Notes: generated by a model not told the origin, from the sequence alone. 34,670 bases of DNA from an uncultured bacterium (GCA_937983075.1 CALKAQ010000102.1:1-34670); one strand, 5' to 3'. Positions 1-7,696 are shown, counted from the first letter of the stretch. Numbers and translations: made by a program.

Positions 1-424
1 CCAGCATAGGCTAAATTGAGGTGAAATCCATTTCTCCGCTTGTATTCTCCGGCGATGAGCTTCATTTCTGGTGCCCTCTCGGCCATCAGCCGTCCAGTCC
101 TTCATCGGCATTCGCCCAACCACCCGCAATTCGGCCGTCATCAACCACCAGCACCTAGCACTCCTTCATCCACCGCAGTACTTCTCCACGCCCGGCATTG
201 CGTTTACTCGGCCGTCCTTCCCGTCAGGCTGAATGGGGAATTCGCATTGCGACTTGCCGCAACTTGAAATATCATTGTCATGGATTGGAACAACTCGCGT
301 CGGAAAGTTAAGAACGCTTGTGGTGAGCGATGGGCGAGACGTCAAAGAAGAAATCATGATGAAAATGAGGAAGAGTTAAGGAAGAGTGCTTGCGGGACGT
401 CTTGCATGACAAGGAGGAGCACAT
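1..424. other. Gene-free leading region
   Basis: No reading frame here has both a credible ribosome site and protein-like composition. The open frames are short, rich in His, Pro and Ser, and interrupted in all frames. The right part (about 247-424) probably holds the promoter and leader of the PspC gene. The left part may be the downstream flank of a gene outside the window, but nothing recognisable ends in it. Confidence 0.5.
247..275 (+). promoter_or_regulatory. Possible sigma-A-type promoter for the PspC/LiaF-like pair
   Basis: TTGCGA (247-252), a 17-base spacer and TATCAT (270-275) resemble a housekeeping promoter about 150 bases before the PspC start. The -10 matches five of six consensus bases and the -35 four of six. 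No operator was recognised. Confidence 0.35.
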
Positions 425-844
425 GTGAACAAACGGTTGTATCGTTCACGTAGAGATGCATGGTTGGGCGGTGTCGCCGCCGGCATTGCGGAGTACTTTG
501 ACATCGATCCGGTAATTGTCCGGTTGATCTGGCTGCTTATGATTTTTATCGGCGGCTCCGGCTTGCTTGTGTATATCATTGCTTGGATCCTCATTCCGCC
601 GAATCCTGACGAACCGGTAGATGCGCGTGTTGAAGGCTCGAGAAATTGGGGCGAAACCGTCATCGAGACGGCGCGCGGAACCAGCAGCCCACGTCAAGCG
701 CTTGGCTGGATATTGGTGATCGTGGGCGTTGTGGTGCTGCTCCTCAAGTTGGTTCCGCTGATGTTGGTGATGATCGGTGCTTTGTGGCCGTTTGCGCTCA
801 TCATACTGGGCGTCGCTCTTCTGGTGCAGGGGATGAGGCGATGA
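425..844 (+). CDS. PspC domain membrane protein
   Basis: The 139-residue protein begins with a PspC domain (about residues 4-60): a basic start, a W-L-G-G-V-A-A-G-I-A-E-Y-F motif, then a membrane helix at about 33-57. Two more hydrophobic segments (about 92-110 and 113-135) resemble the LiaI/LiaF transmembrane region. PspC-family proteins sit in the cytoplasmic membrane and in characterised systems take part in envelope-stress signalling; that role here is inference. GTG at 425 is the start because an AAGGAGGAG site lies about 5 bases upstream and the overlapping ATG at 423 is followed at once by a stop. The stop overlaps the start of the next gene (ATGA), implying translational coupling. Confidence 0.85.
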   Translation: MNKRLYRSRRDAWLGGVAAGIAEYFDIDPVIVRLIWLLMIFIGGSGLLVYIIAWILIPPNPDEPVDARVEGSRNWGETVIETARGTSSPRQALGWILVIVGVVVLLLKLVPLMLVMIGALWPFALIILGVALLVQGMRR

Positions 845-1725
845 ACCGCGGACGCATGAGTTTAGGCCTCTGGCTTGTGGTGATCGGCACGCTGCTTGTG
901 CTGACCAACTTGGGTTGGCTCGATCGAACGTTTTGGCTTGCCGTGTTGGAGTTGTGGCCGCTCTTATTGATTGTGTTCGGGCTTCATCTCGTGCTGAGCC
1001 GAACCATGTTCTGGATGGTTCCGGCGCTGGTAGGTGTTGCCTTGGCAGGAGCGATTTTTGTTTTTGGGACTGACATCCCCTTTATTCCTTTGACAAACAA
1101 CACACGCGTGGTTGAGGCATTTCAGTATTCCGTTGAGCCTGAAGTCGAACAACTCGACATCCGAATCGATGTCGGAGCAGCCGACTTGGCGTTGCGGCGC
1201 AGTGATGACGGCAGCGTGTCGGGGCGGCTCGTCGGCAGCCGGTTGCCCGTGGTGACGCATCGAACGCTCGGAAACGATGTTCGCCTTACACTCAGCCAAC
1301 AGCGTCCATGGCTCGGGTTGTTTGACGGACTCGCTCGCTGGGACGTTTTCGTGCCTGAGCACGTGCCCGTTGCTCTCGAACTGGACGGGGGAGCCGGAGT
1401 CTTTGACCTCGATTTGCGGGGACTCGACGTGCGGTCGCTGGTGCTGCGAGGCGGCGCCGCTCGTTTCGATTTGCAATTTGACGCTGCAGGATCGCATACG
1501 ACGGTTCGGACGGACAGCCGTATCGCCTCGATTCGGCTTCAAGTGCCACGGGAAGTGGGCTTGCGTGTATACATCAACCGCAAGCTGATTGAACACAATT
1601 TGTCAACCGCCGGCTTGCTGCGTCAAAACAACTGGTGGCAGACGCCCGGTTATGAACAAAGCGAGCGCACCATTGAAGTGTACGTCGATGCGGTCCTCGG
1701 CAACTTCGAAGTGATCCGCGATTAA
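841..1725 (+). CDS. LiaF-like membrane protein (LiaI-LiaF transmembrane region plus beta-rich domain)
   Basis: The 294-residue protein has three hydrophobic segments within residues 8-78. The rest is a soluble beta-rich domain with recurring Gly-Ala-x-x-(F/L)-D/A-L units (for example G-A-A-D-L-A-L, G-A-G-V-F-D-L-D-L and G-A-A-R-F-D-L-Q-F). This matches the toastrack-like C-terminal domain of LiaF and DUF4097-type proteins. In Bacillota, LiaF-like proteins modulate a membrane-stress two-component system. No kinase or regulator is nearby, so the signalling partner is unknown. ATG 841 overlaps the PspC stop by 4 bases and follows a GGGGATGAGG ribosome site, so the two are almost certainly co-translated. 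Confidence 0.8.
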   Translation: MNRGRMSLGLWLVVIGTLLVLTNLGWLDRTFWLAVLELWPLLLIVFGLHLVLSRTMFWMVPALVGVALAGAIFVFGTDIPFIPLTNNTRVVEAFQYSVEPEVEQLDIRIDVGAADLALRRSDDGSVSGRLVGSRLPVVTHRTLGNDVRLTLSQQRPWLGLFDGLARWDVFVPEHVPVALELDGGAGVFDLDLRGLDVRSLVLRGGAARFDLQFDAAGSHTTVRTDSRIASIRLQVPREVGLRVYINRKLIEHNLSTAGLLRQNNWWQTPGYEQSERTIEVYVDAVLGNFEVIRD

Positions 1726-1840
1726 TTCAGCGAAGGAGCCGTCATGCCGCTGACGAATAGGAGAGCAACTCGATTCACTTAACATAGGATGGAATTTGTG
1801 CCATCACCCGCAGGCTAAACTTGGTTTGAGGTGATGGTGA

Positions 1841-2017
1841 GTGGCGAATTCCAACCGCCGATTTTTACAGGCTCATTGGGTGAGGCGAGTCAAGGAGGAA
1901 ATTCACAGGACGGACGATCCCAAACGTCTGGCTGAATTGCGACGCGCATTGCAGGAAATGCGAGCCGGATATTTGAAGCGTTTATGCAGGGCGCGCAGCC
2001 AGTCGGAACGTGTGTGA
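1841..2017 (+). CDS. Small basic helical protein of unknown function (58 residues)
   Basis: A 58-residue frame starts at GTG 1841 with GAGGTG about 7 bases upstream and ends at TGA 2015-2017. The product is very rich in Arg and Lys, with alternating charged and hydrophobic residues (for example R-R-V-K-E-E-I-H and L-R-R-A-L-Q-E-M), suggesting two amphipathic helices. There is no signal peptide or membrane segment. Two in-frame stops just upstream fix the start. It lies between the LiaF-like and DUF6220-like genes on the same strand. I do not recognise a family. The ribosome site and composition favour a real gene. Confidence 0.5.
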   Translation: MANSNRRFLQAHWVRRVKEEIHRTDDPKRLAELRRALQEMRAGYLKRLCRARSQSERV

Positions 2018-2083
2018 AGCCAACGCTTGCAAGCGGAAGTTGGCGGTATGATAATCTGCGGGAAGCATCGAGGGGGGAGCGTT

Positions 2084-2524
2084 GTGGGAGTCGCTCGAGT
2101 TGCTGATGAGCGTACGCGCTGGTTTAAGATTGCATACACGGTGCTAGCGTGGATTTTGGCGGCGTGTGTCGTTGTGCAGGTGTTTTTTGCGGGGCTGGCC
2201 CTGTTTTATCGGGCTTCTTTTTGGATTCAACATAGAGTCTTTGTTCAGTTCTTTGAGTACATCCCGATTGTCATTTTGTTGTTGCTGCTGATTGGACGGG
2301 CGCCTCGCGGCAAAGGGCTGTATTGGCCGCAGTTAGCCCTTTTGGCCCTGATTATGGTGCAATACGTGACCGGTGGGTCGAGCATGGGGAGCCTCTTTTC
2401 CGCCTTCCACCCGGTGAGCGCCATGGTCATGTTTTGGGTGGCAACGATCGCAATCCAGCGAGGCCAGCGCTGGGAAGTCGCTCAAAGCGAAAAAGCCTCT
2501 CAGGAAGTCACGGCCGGGTCGTAG
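2084..2524 (+). CDS. DUF6220-like four-helix membrane protein
   Basis: The 146-residue product has four hydrophobic helices (about 14-40, 55-72, 79-95 and 107-124). Short charged loops include a G-R-A-P-R-G turn and an A-F-H-P-V-S motif before the last helix. The helix spacing and the H-P-V motif recall the DUF6220 family of small membrane proteins, whose function is unknown. GTG 2084 is preferred because AGGGGGGAG (2071-2079) sits 4 bases upstream. ATG 2048 and TTG 2027 in the same frame lack such a site. The C-terminus is charged and probably cytoplasmic. A hairpin follows at 2559. Confidence 0.6.
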   Translation: MGVARVADERTRWFKIAYTVLAWILAACVVVQVFFAGLALFYRASFWIQHRVFVQFFEYIPIVILLLLLIGRAPRGKGLYWPQLALLALIMVQYVTGGSSMGSLFSAFHPVSAMVMFWVATIAIQRGQRWEVAQSEKASQEVTAGS

Positions 2525-2558
2525 TGTGAGCGGGAACCATCGGGCATATCGAAAGTTG

Positions 2559-2596
2559 CAGACCGGCGGCTCGGGTTGAAAAGAGCCGCCGGTCTG
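2559..2596. terminator. Strong hairpin between convergent genes
   Basis: A perfect 14-bp inverted repeat (2559-2572 with 2583-2596) encloses a 10-base loop. It lies between the ends of convergent genes at 2524 and 2647, so it may end transcription from both sides. No T-run follows on either strand, so intrinsic termination is not certain. Confidence 0.55.
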
Positions 2597-2646
2597 TGGT
2601 GTCGGTCTGCGCCTTTGATCGTGTCCGGCGCGGCGGATTGGAAAGA

Positions 2647-3285
2647 CTATTCGAGTTTGAGATGCCCGCTGCGCCACAGTCGGCCGATCCACCAAAACAC
2701 GGTTGCGAGCAAGACCGCAAGTCCGGCTACGAGCGCGATATTGCCCGTCGCTGCGGCGCCGGCGCCAACGAACGTCTGCAGCAAAATAAACGGCAGCAAG
2801 CCTACGACGGCTGCCCAGGTGACCGTGGTCCAACGCATGTTGGATGTGCCGGCAAGCACGGCAACTGCTTCAGCGACAATCGGAATCGGTCGGCTGACAA
2901 TAATGGCGACAGGTCCCCAGCGTTCGAGGAGCTGTGCGACCTGTGCCCGTTCTTCATCAGAAACCAGGCGTGACAAAAAGCGGCCGCCGTATCGGCCCAA
3001 TGCAAATCCAAACCAAACCGCCCCAAGGCTGCCGACGAACGAAAGCAGTGCTCCGACGAGTACGCCGTACAGCGCGCCATGGGCGACCATGACGAAGCTG
3101 GACGGTACCGGCAAGAAAACGTCAAAGACCAATAAGCCGACGCCGACGGCACCGGCAGCTAAGCCGCCTTCTTCGAACCACGGCGACGGGTCGGTCAAAA
3201 TAGGCACACCGAGGGCTTCAACCACCACGACAATGGCCAACAAGACGACGAGCAGGCCGATGGAAAACTTGAGATACGTTTTCAC
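2647..3285 (-). CDS. DedA/VTT (TVP38/TMEM64-type) membrane protein
   Basis: The 212-residue protein has about five or six hydrophobic segments and the VTT-domain signature. A re-entrant region contains F-L-P-V-P-S and G-A-L-Y-G. It is followed by a G-A-x-x-x-x-F-x-L-G-R-Y-G-G-R segment, an E-R-W-G-P loop and S-R-P-I-P-I. Members of this family act in lipid-carrier or phospholipid movement across the inner membrane; the substrate here is unknown. GTG 3285 is chosen because GAAGGTGA lies about 6 bases upstream and the first transmembrane segment follows directly. The gene starts 8 bases after the zinc-ribbon gene and is probably co-transcribed with it. Confidence 0.8.
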   Translation of the reverse strand: MKTYLKFSIGLLVVLLAIVVVVEALGVPILTDPSPWFEEGGLAAGAVGVGLLVFDVFLPVPSSFVMVAHGALYGVLVGALLSFVGSLGAVWFGFALGRYGGRFLSRLVSDEERAQVAQLLERWGPVAIIVSRPIPIVAEAVAVLAGTSNMRWTTVTWAAVVGLLPFILLQTFVGAGAAATGNIALVAGLAVLLATVFWWIGRLWRSGHLKLE

Positions 3286-3292
3286 GTTTGAT

Positions 3293-3505
3293 TCACCTTC
3301 TTGGTCGTTCGGAACTTGACGGCGCTTGTTCCGGGTTGCGGGCTTCGCTCCAGGCGAAGCCGCATTCAGCGCACACCGAGCTGATAATATGGGAACCGTT
3401 TCGTTCACACCCGCACGAAGCACTCCAATGTATACGGTCGCTTCCACAGGCAGGACAGTTCAGCAGATCGCCTTTTGGCATCCGACTCATGGTTAGGCAC
3501 CCCAT
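3293..3505 (-). CDS. Small zinc-ribbon protein (70 residues)
   Basis: The 70-residue protein carries two metal-binding knuckles, C-P-A-C-G near residues 17-21 and C-A-E-C-G near 45-49, with another Cys (C-G-C-E) between them. This is typical of small rubredoxin-like zinc ribbons that bind a structural metal. ATG 3505 is supported by GGAGGAAAG about 5 bases upstream. The stop is 8 bases before the GTG start of the DedA-like gene, whose ribosome site lies inside this frame. The function is unknown. No signal peptide is seen, so it is probably cytoplasmic. Confidence 0.65.
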   Translation of the reverse strand: MGCLTMSRMPKGDLLNCPACGSDRIHWSASCGCERNGSHIISSVCAECGFAWSEARNPEQAPSSSERPRR

Positions 3506-3532
3506 TTTCGCTTTCCTCCATCATAACACGCG

Positions 3533-3561
3533 ATCATAAGAGGCAAATAACAGTTTGTCGG
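3533..3561 (-). promoter_or_regulatory. Possible promoter for the zinc-ribbon/DedA pair
   Basis: Read on the minus strand, CCGACA (3561-3556), a 17-base spacer and TATGAT (3538-3533) lie about 28 bases before the zinc-ribbon start. The -10 is one base from consensus and the -35 matches four of six. The leader would be about 20 bases. Confidence 0.35.
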
Positions 3562-3700
3562 AAATGTTCGCTGAACAGAAGGACTTTTTGCTCAGCGAGG
3601 GGAAAGAAATCCCATAATCTAAGAGGCTTCTGGACTATTTTGGACACGATGGCACCGTGTCTGCGGTTAAATGCGGTTACATCCTCAGGAGGGGAAAACG

Positions 3701-4852
3701 GTGGCTAGGCTTCGACGCACATGGATGTTTGGGTTGCTGACTTTCATGTTGTTCGTCGCCGGTTGTGTTGAAATGGAATGGGAAACCGTTGTCGGGCCCG
3801 ACGGCGATGTTGAGCACACAGCGTTTCGATTTATCACGGATAATGAAGATTTGTTTGCTGACGCGTGGAACGATCTTCAAAGCGAGCTAGAGAATGAACG
3901 TGCCGAGTTCGAAGCATTGTCCCCTTATCTCCAGGTAAACAGCCATTCTGACGGCAACCGTTACGTGATTGAAGTCGCTGCCGATTTCGAAGGCGCTCGT
4001 CAATCCGGCGTCGATTTAGAGGCGTATACCCGCAATTCGTCTGCGTTTAACGTGGTCCACGAGGTGTTGGAGGGAACCGGAACCGATCCGGAAACCGGTC
4101 TGGTTTACGCCGATTACGTTTTCCATCCGAGCGAAGAGTTCAGCGATCCGCTTTTGCGCATGCTCATGGCTGACATGGGCTACGCCGGTCCGGTCATGCG
4201 GACCATTACGCATATGCCTGGCGAAATCGTCAGCGATGTAAACCGAAATGACGCATACGTCACGCTGCTCACGCCAAGCAGTGTGCAAACGGAAGTCTCT
4301 CTGACCGAACTCAATCGCACGGTGGCGATGCGCATTGAGTCTGATCCTGCGGACCGGAAAACTGCGGACGCAAGCCCAGTCACGGAAACGGAGACGGCGC
4401 CGGAAACCAGGCTGGTATCAGTTGAATCCGAGACTGACCATGGTGAGACGGGCGGAGTGGAACGACGCGGCTGGGAACCGTTTGCACGTTCACCTGAACC
4501 GCCTATCGTCCTTGAACAAGGCAACTGGTCTCGCTTGTTTCAAGAACCGTTCATCGGCAGTTCTCGTGTACAACTGACCGAAACGATTTTCGTGCAAGAC
4601 GTGTCTCTCCACAAAGACGGCTTGATTGGTCCGGAAATTATCGGTGAAATCGTCAACAAAGGCGCCGATTCGTTCAGCTGGGTTGGGCTTGGTGTTGCAT
4701 TCTTCGACGCAAACGGAAAGCTGGTCGAATACCAGACGTTGATGATTCCGAACGTGGAAGCCGGCCAGCGCCGTGGGTTCAAGAAGTATCTTTACAAAGC
4801 GAATATCGAAGAGGCTGTTACATACCGTATCGAATGGAACTACGGTTTTTAG
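3701..4852 (+). CDS. Lipoprotein, LppM-like N-terminus and FxLYD-like C-terminus (paralogue A)
   Basis: The 383-residue product has a lipoprotein signal peptide: a basic start, a hydrophobic core and V-A-G-C with the lipidated Cys at 22. Residues after the Cys (V-E-M-E-W-E, then V-G-P-D-G-D-V) recall the start of LppM-type domains. The C-terminal roughly 85 residues (I-I-G-E-I-V-N-K-G onward) resemble an FxLYD-type beta-sandwich. A low-complexity Thr/Glu-rich linker of about 60 residues joins them. It is a clear paralogue of the next gene, sharing lipobox position, a G-x-D-P-E-T-G-x-V-Y motif and the C-terminal domain. GTG 3701 follows AGGAGGGG by 6 bases. It probably acts at the outer face of a membrane, by an unknown mechanism. 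Confidence 0.7.
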   Translation: MARLRRTWMFGLLTFMLFVAGCVEMEWETVVGPDGDVEHTAFRFITDNEDLFADAWNDLQSELENERAEFEALSPYLQVNSHSDGNRYVIEVAADFEGARQSGVDLEAYTRNSSAFNVVHEVLEGTGTDPETGLVYADYVFHPSEEFSDPLLRMLMADMGYAGPVMRTITHMPGEIVSDVNRNDAYVTLLTPSSVQTEVSLTELNRTVAMRIESDPADRKTADASPVTETETAPETRLVSVESETDHGETGGVERRGWEPFARSPEPPIVLEQGNWSRLFQEPFIGSSRVQLTETIFVQDVSLHKDGLIGPEIIGEIVNKGADSFSWVGLGVAFFDANGKLVEYQTLMIPNVEAGQRRGFKKYLYKANIEEAVTYRIEWNYGF

Positions 4853-4872
4853 AACAATGAGGAGGGATTCCG

Positions 4873-5919
4873 TTGCGGCGAAAGCAGGTCAAGTTGTGGC
4901 TTGTCGGACTCATGGTGCTGTTGGTGGGCACGGCTTGTGTTCAAGTCGATTCAGAAATTCGGCTGAACAGCGACGGCGTGATTGAAGAAATGCGCAGCAG
5001 CATCGTTCTGCATGACGCTTCCGTGCTTTCACTTGTGAATGTGCCGGCAGAACAGCTTGAAGAGTACGCCACGTTTTGGGCTATGACCAAGCAGCTTGCG
5101 GGCTTTCGCCGCGATCGGGTGGCGGGGGTCGAATTCTTCGTCAACTTGAATCCGATACGAGAGGCCGGCCTGGACCTCGAAGCTGAAGACTTTTGGGAAG
5201 AATTCACGATCATTCGGGACCACGGAAAAGATCCGGAAACCGGACACGTTTATGTTGAATATGTGTTCGATTTGGCGGAGATGTTTGGCGACGAGCTCTT
5301 CGAAGAAGAGGAGTTCGGATTTGAAGAGTTCATTGCCGAGCTGCAGGCTTTGCGAAGCGATCCCTTTACATGGGGGTTGATGGGGGCCCGGATGCAATCT
5401 CTCTTTGAATATAACCTGATCACTCGGATGCCCGGCAAGGTGGTCTATGCGAGCCACGGGGAAACGTTGCCCGGACAGCCGAATGTGCATTCCGTCACGG
5501 TCAATTTCTTGAGCTTGCTCGACGGTCCGCTGACCATCCGCGTGGTCGCTGATCCGGAACAGCGTGTCCTGCCTTACGAAAAGCTCGACATTCAACCCCA
5601 TCCGGCCATGCAGAAGGATGTTTGGGAAGCCGGGCGGTTCTGGCTGAACGATCAAGTGGCGGTGCAGGATGTCACCTTCCGTGCGGGCGCTCAGACCCCT
5701 GAAATCTCGGGGCAGCTTTACAACTCGGGTGATCAATCGTACCAGTGGGTTTCCCTCGGTTTGTCGCTGTTCGACAACGAAGGTCGCTTTATCGATCATC
5801 ATACGCTGCTGATTCAACATGTCGGAGCCGGTGAGGAACGTGGTTTCCGCAAGCGCCTCTTCGACGGCGACTTGTCTGACGTGGCGTTTTATCGCCTGGA
5901 GTGGGCGATGGGCTATTAA
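4873..5919 (+). CDS. Lipoprotein, LppM-like N-terminus and FxLYD-like C-terminus (paralogue B)
   Basis: The 348-residue protein has a lipoprotein signal with G-T-A-C (Cys22), then V-Q-V-D-S-E-I-R-L-N-S-D-G, an LppM-like opening. It contains a D-P-E-T-G-H-V-Y motif, a very acidic stretch rich in Glu and Phe near residues 137-152, and an FxLYD-like C-terminal domain (I-S-G-Q-L-Y-N-S-G onward) ending in Tyr. It matches the preceding gene over most of its length but lacks the Thr/Glu linker. TTG 4873 is used because GGAGGG (4861-4866) lies 6 bases before it. The 20-base gap to its paralogue and the 75-base gap to the barrel gene suggest one operon. Confidence 0.7.
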   Translation: MRRKQVKLWLVGLMVLLVGTACVQVDSEIRLNSDGVIEEMRSSIVLHDASVLSLVNVPAEQLEEYATFWAMTKQLAGFRRDRVAGVEFFVNLNPIREAGLDLEAEDFWEEFTIIRDHGKDPETGHVYVEYVFDLAEMFGDELFEEEEFGFEEFIAELQALRSDPFTWGLMGARMQSLFEYNLITRMPGKVVYASHGETLPGQPNVHSVTVNFLSLLDGPLTIRVVADPEQRVLPYEKLDIQPHPAMQKDVWEAGRFWLNDQVAVQDVTFRAGAQTPEISGQLYNSGDQSYQWVSLGLSLFDNEGRFIDHHTLLIQHVGAGEERGFRKRLFDGDLSDVAFYRLEWAMGY

Positions 5920-5994
5920 GCCGGGTTCTCGTTGGCCGAACCTTTTCGTGGATGTGAAGCGCCCGCCAAGTGGCGCTCAAAGAGTGGTGGAAAT

Positions 5995-7209
5995 ATGTCA
6001 CAACGCAAGCGTTGGTTCTTATGGTTTGCTCTGACAGCGGCGCTGATGGCTGCCCTCTCAGGCATGGCAGCGGCTAATGAGCCCAAGCTGCAGCTGTCAA
6101 CCTCGAATCCCGCCAAGATAGGGCAAGAGGGATTTCTGCGCCTGTTTGGCTATGGGAACGTTGCATTGGGCAATAACGTGCTGCCGTCGACCGACTTGGT
6201 GAAGCTCGTCGAGAATCCGGATCTCGACCAAGCTTTGCTCGATCTGCTGCCGTCAGGGGGACTGCGCGTTTGGCTGGACAATGACAACGGCATCGAACTT
6301 GGCGTCGGCTCCATCGAAATTCGCACGAGCGTGAATCTCTCGGGTGCCGTGCAAGTGATGCCCGATTTGCTTGCCCTCGCCGTCAACGAGCCCAAAGTTG
6401 GCGACAAATATAGCGCCGATGGAACCGACGTCACGCTGGGTGCCTACACAACGGTTGCGGCGGGCGGATCCCTTGGACTCCCCGCGGTCGCCCAAAGTTT
6501 GGGTTGGGATGATTTTCGCATCGGTGTGCGTGTTCAAGCGCTTTCCGGTGTCGGATACGTTCGCGCCGAAATCAGCGGCGGCATTGAAATCGAGCAGGAT
6601 CAAGTTGATGGAGTGCTCGTCGGCGAATTGTGGCAGCGTCCTTCGGAAACAAGCTTGTGGACTGCCGGTCAAGGCTATGCTTTCGACGTCGGTGTCCAAG
6701 GATGGCTGAGCGACCGCTGGAGTGTTGGCGTAGCCGTAGCTAATCTCGGTGGTCGCTTGTCATGGGACGATGTGCACTATCAGCGCCTTGAAAGCAAAAT
6801 CACCTGGGATGCCGCAACCGGCGACTTCGAGTTGGATTGGGATCTGGTGTCCGAAGAAACCCAAACGGTTGTCTGGTACTTGCCGCGCCGTGTTGAAGGT
6901 ACGGTAGGTTTTCGTGCCAGCGATACGCTGTTTGTAAGCGCAGGGATTGCGCAAACAACGTATTTCAACCAAGATGGCAGCGCTTCCGACAACCGCACGG
7001 ATTTCAACGCAAACGTCGTATGGGAAGGGGTACCGTTCCTGCCGCTCGCTGCTGGTGTGACGTACTCGGGTTCCAGCGGTTGGTCGCTGAGTACGGGCAC
7101 CGCGCTGAACTTGGGGCCCGTGCGTTTGACGGCTCAAGTCGACAGCGTACCTTTGCCGAATTTCGGCCGTGAGGTCGGCATTTCACTCGGCGCAGGTTTG
7201 GCTTTTTAG
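5995..7209 (+). CDS. Exported putative outer-membrane beta-barrel protein (DUF5723-like)
   Basis: The 404-residue protein starts with a signal peptide (M-S-Q-R-K-R, hydrophobic core, then A-A-A-N). The mature part is almost entirely alternating polar/hydrophobic beta strands rich in Gly, Asp, Trp and Tyr, with turns such as G-W-D-D-F and S-D-R-W-S-V-G-V-A-V. It ends in G-A-G-L-A-F; a C-terminal Phe is typical of barrels inserted by BamA. The pattern recalls DUF5723-type barrels, but this was not verified by profile. ATG 5995 starts the signal peptide; the ribosome site (GGTGG) is weak. It follows two lipoprotein genes and is closed by a terminator, so the three may form one envelope complex. 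Confidence 0.6.
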   Translation: MSQRKRWFLWFALTAALMAALSGMAAANEPKLQLSTSNPAKIGQEGFLRLFGYGNVALGNNVLPSTDLVKLVENPDLDQALLDLLPSGGLRVWLDNDNGIELGVGSIEIRTSVNLSGAVQVMPDLLALAVNEPKVGDKYSADGTDVTLGAYTTVAAGGSLGLPAVAQSLGWDDFRIGVRVQALSGVGYVRAEISGGIEIEQDQVDGVLVGELWQRPSETSLWTAGQGYAFDVGVQGWLSDRWSVGVAVANLGGRLSWDDVHYQRLESKITWDAATGDFELDWDLVSEETQTVVWYLPRRVEGTVGFRASDTLFVSAGIAQTTYFNQDGSASDNRTDFNANVVWEGVPFLPLAAGVTYSGSSGWSLSTGTALNLGPVRLTAQVDSVPLPNFGREVGISLGAGLAF

Positions 7210-7234
7210 GATCTCGATGGCAACCCTTTCGAAT

Positions 7235-7267
7235 GGCTGCTCCTTTTGGGGGCAGCCTTCTTTTTTT
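7235..7267 (+). terminator. Rho-independent terminator of the lipoprotein/barrel operon
   Basis: A 9-bp stem with one G-T pair (7235-7243 with 7249-7257) and a 5-base loop is followed by TTCTTTTTTT (7258-7267). It lies 26 bases after the barrel stop and is a textbook intrinsic terminator on the plus strand. Confidence 0.9.
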
Positions 7268-7383
7268 ACTGCTTCTCCTGAGGTTGGACGGTCGTGAGCG
7301 TGAGGATTGAAGAAGCGCCCATAGCTGATTGCAGTGACCGGTTTTCGCCGGCGAGCGGCCGTGCGCTGCACGTGTCAAAAGGA

Positions 7384-7423
7384 AAATAGGGTCTGTCCCG
7401 ACAAATCGGGACAGACCCTATTT
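7384..7423. repeat. Perfect 18-bp hairpin, REP-like (GGGTCTGTCCC core)
   Basis: The arms at 7384-7401 and 7406-7423 are perfectly complementary around a CAAA loop. The core GGGTCTGTCCC/GGGACAGACCC resembles palindromes I recall as repeated extragenic elements in bacteria with REP-associated tyrosine transposases. No transposase is in the window and only this copy was seen. Neither flank has a T-run, so a plain terminator is less likely. Confidence 0.6.
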
Positions 7424-7599
7424 CTAACGACCGGCGTATGCTCGGTGGCATTGCCGTAATCTGCCGCCTCGCGCAATGTGCTCAGCAAACTGCCGGCACA
7501 TGCGCTTAGCATTTATCCAGCATTATACAACATCCGCCTGGCATGATGCCCCCGATGCAATCCGCCGATTGTCCGCCAGCACCGCTAAAGGCACCGGCG

Positions 7600-7647
7600 C
7601 AGGCCCAGCCACAAGCCCAGCCATAGGCACAGCTACAGGCAGCGCTG
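7600..7647. repeat. Four decaying copies of a 12-base unit
   Basis: Units at 7600-7611, 7612-7623, 7624-7635 and 7636-7647 share a CAGGCCCAGCCA-like pattern. The first two differ at one position; the fourth is the most diverged. No start codon and ribosome site make this a credible coding repeat. Confidence 0.45.
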
Positions 7648-7660
7648 GCTTTGGCCCCGA

Positions 7661-7694
7661 CATCATGCGCCGACTTGGTGGCCGGCGCATGATG
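7661..7694 (-). terminator. Hairpin at the 3' end of the rhodanese gene
   Basis: Perfect 12-bp arms (7661-7672 and 7683-7694) with a 10-base loop begin 2 bases past the rhodanese stop on the minus strand. No T-run follows on that strand, so it may act as a 3'-end stabiliser or a weak terminator. Confidence 0.5.
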
Positions 7695-7696
7695 CT

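Larger units (their letters stand above)
7270..7696. other. Gene-free region with hairpins and short repeats
   Basis: About 430 bases with no convincing gene. It contains a perfect 18-bp hairpin (7384-7423), four decaying copies of a 12-base unit (7600-7647) and a 12-bp hairpin at the 3' end of the rhodanese gene (7661-7694). One frame near 7540-7690 reads as Pro/Ala/Gln-rich peptide but is broken by an in-frame stop. Confidence 0.6.

Noticed and set aside
3588..3618. Possible plus-strand promoter TTGCTC/CATAAT before lipoprotein A
   Set aside because: The spacer is 19 bases and neither element is strong; I could not choose it over other weak candidates.
5029..5820. 263-codon minus-strand frame opposite lipoprotein B
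   Set aside because: The plus strand has a lipobox, ribosome site and paralogue; the minus frame has none of these.
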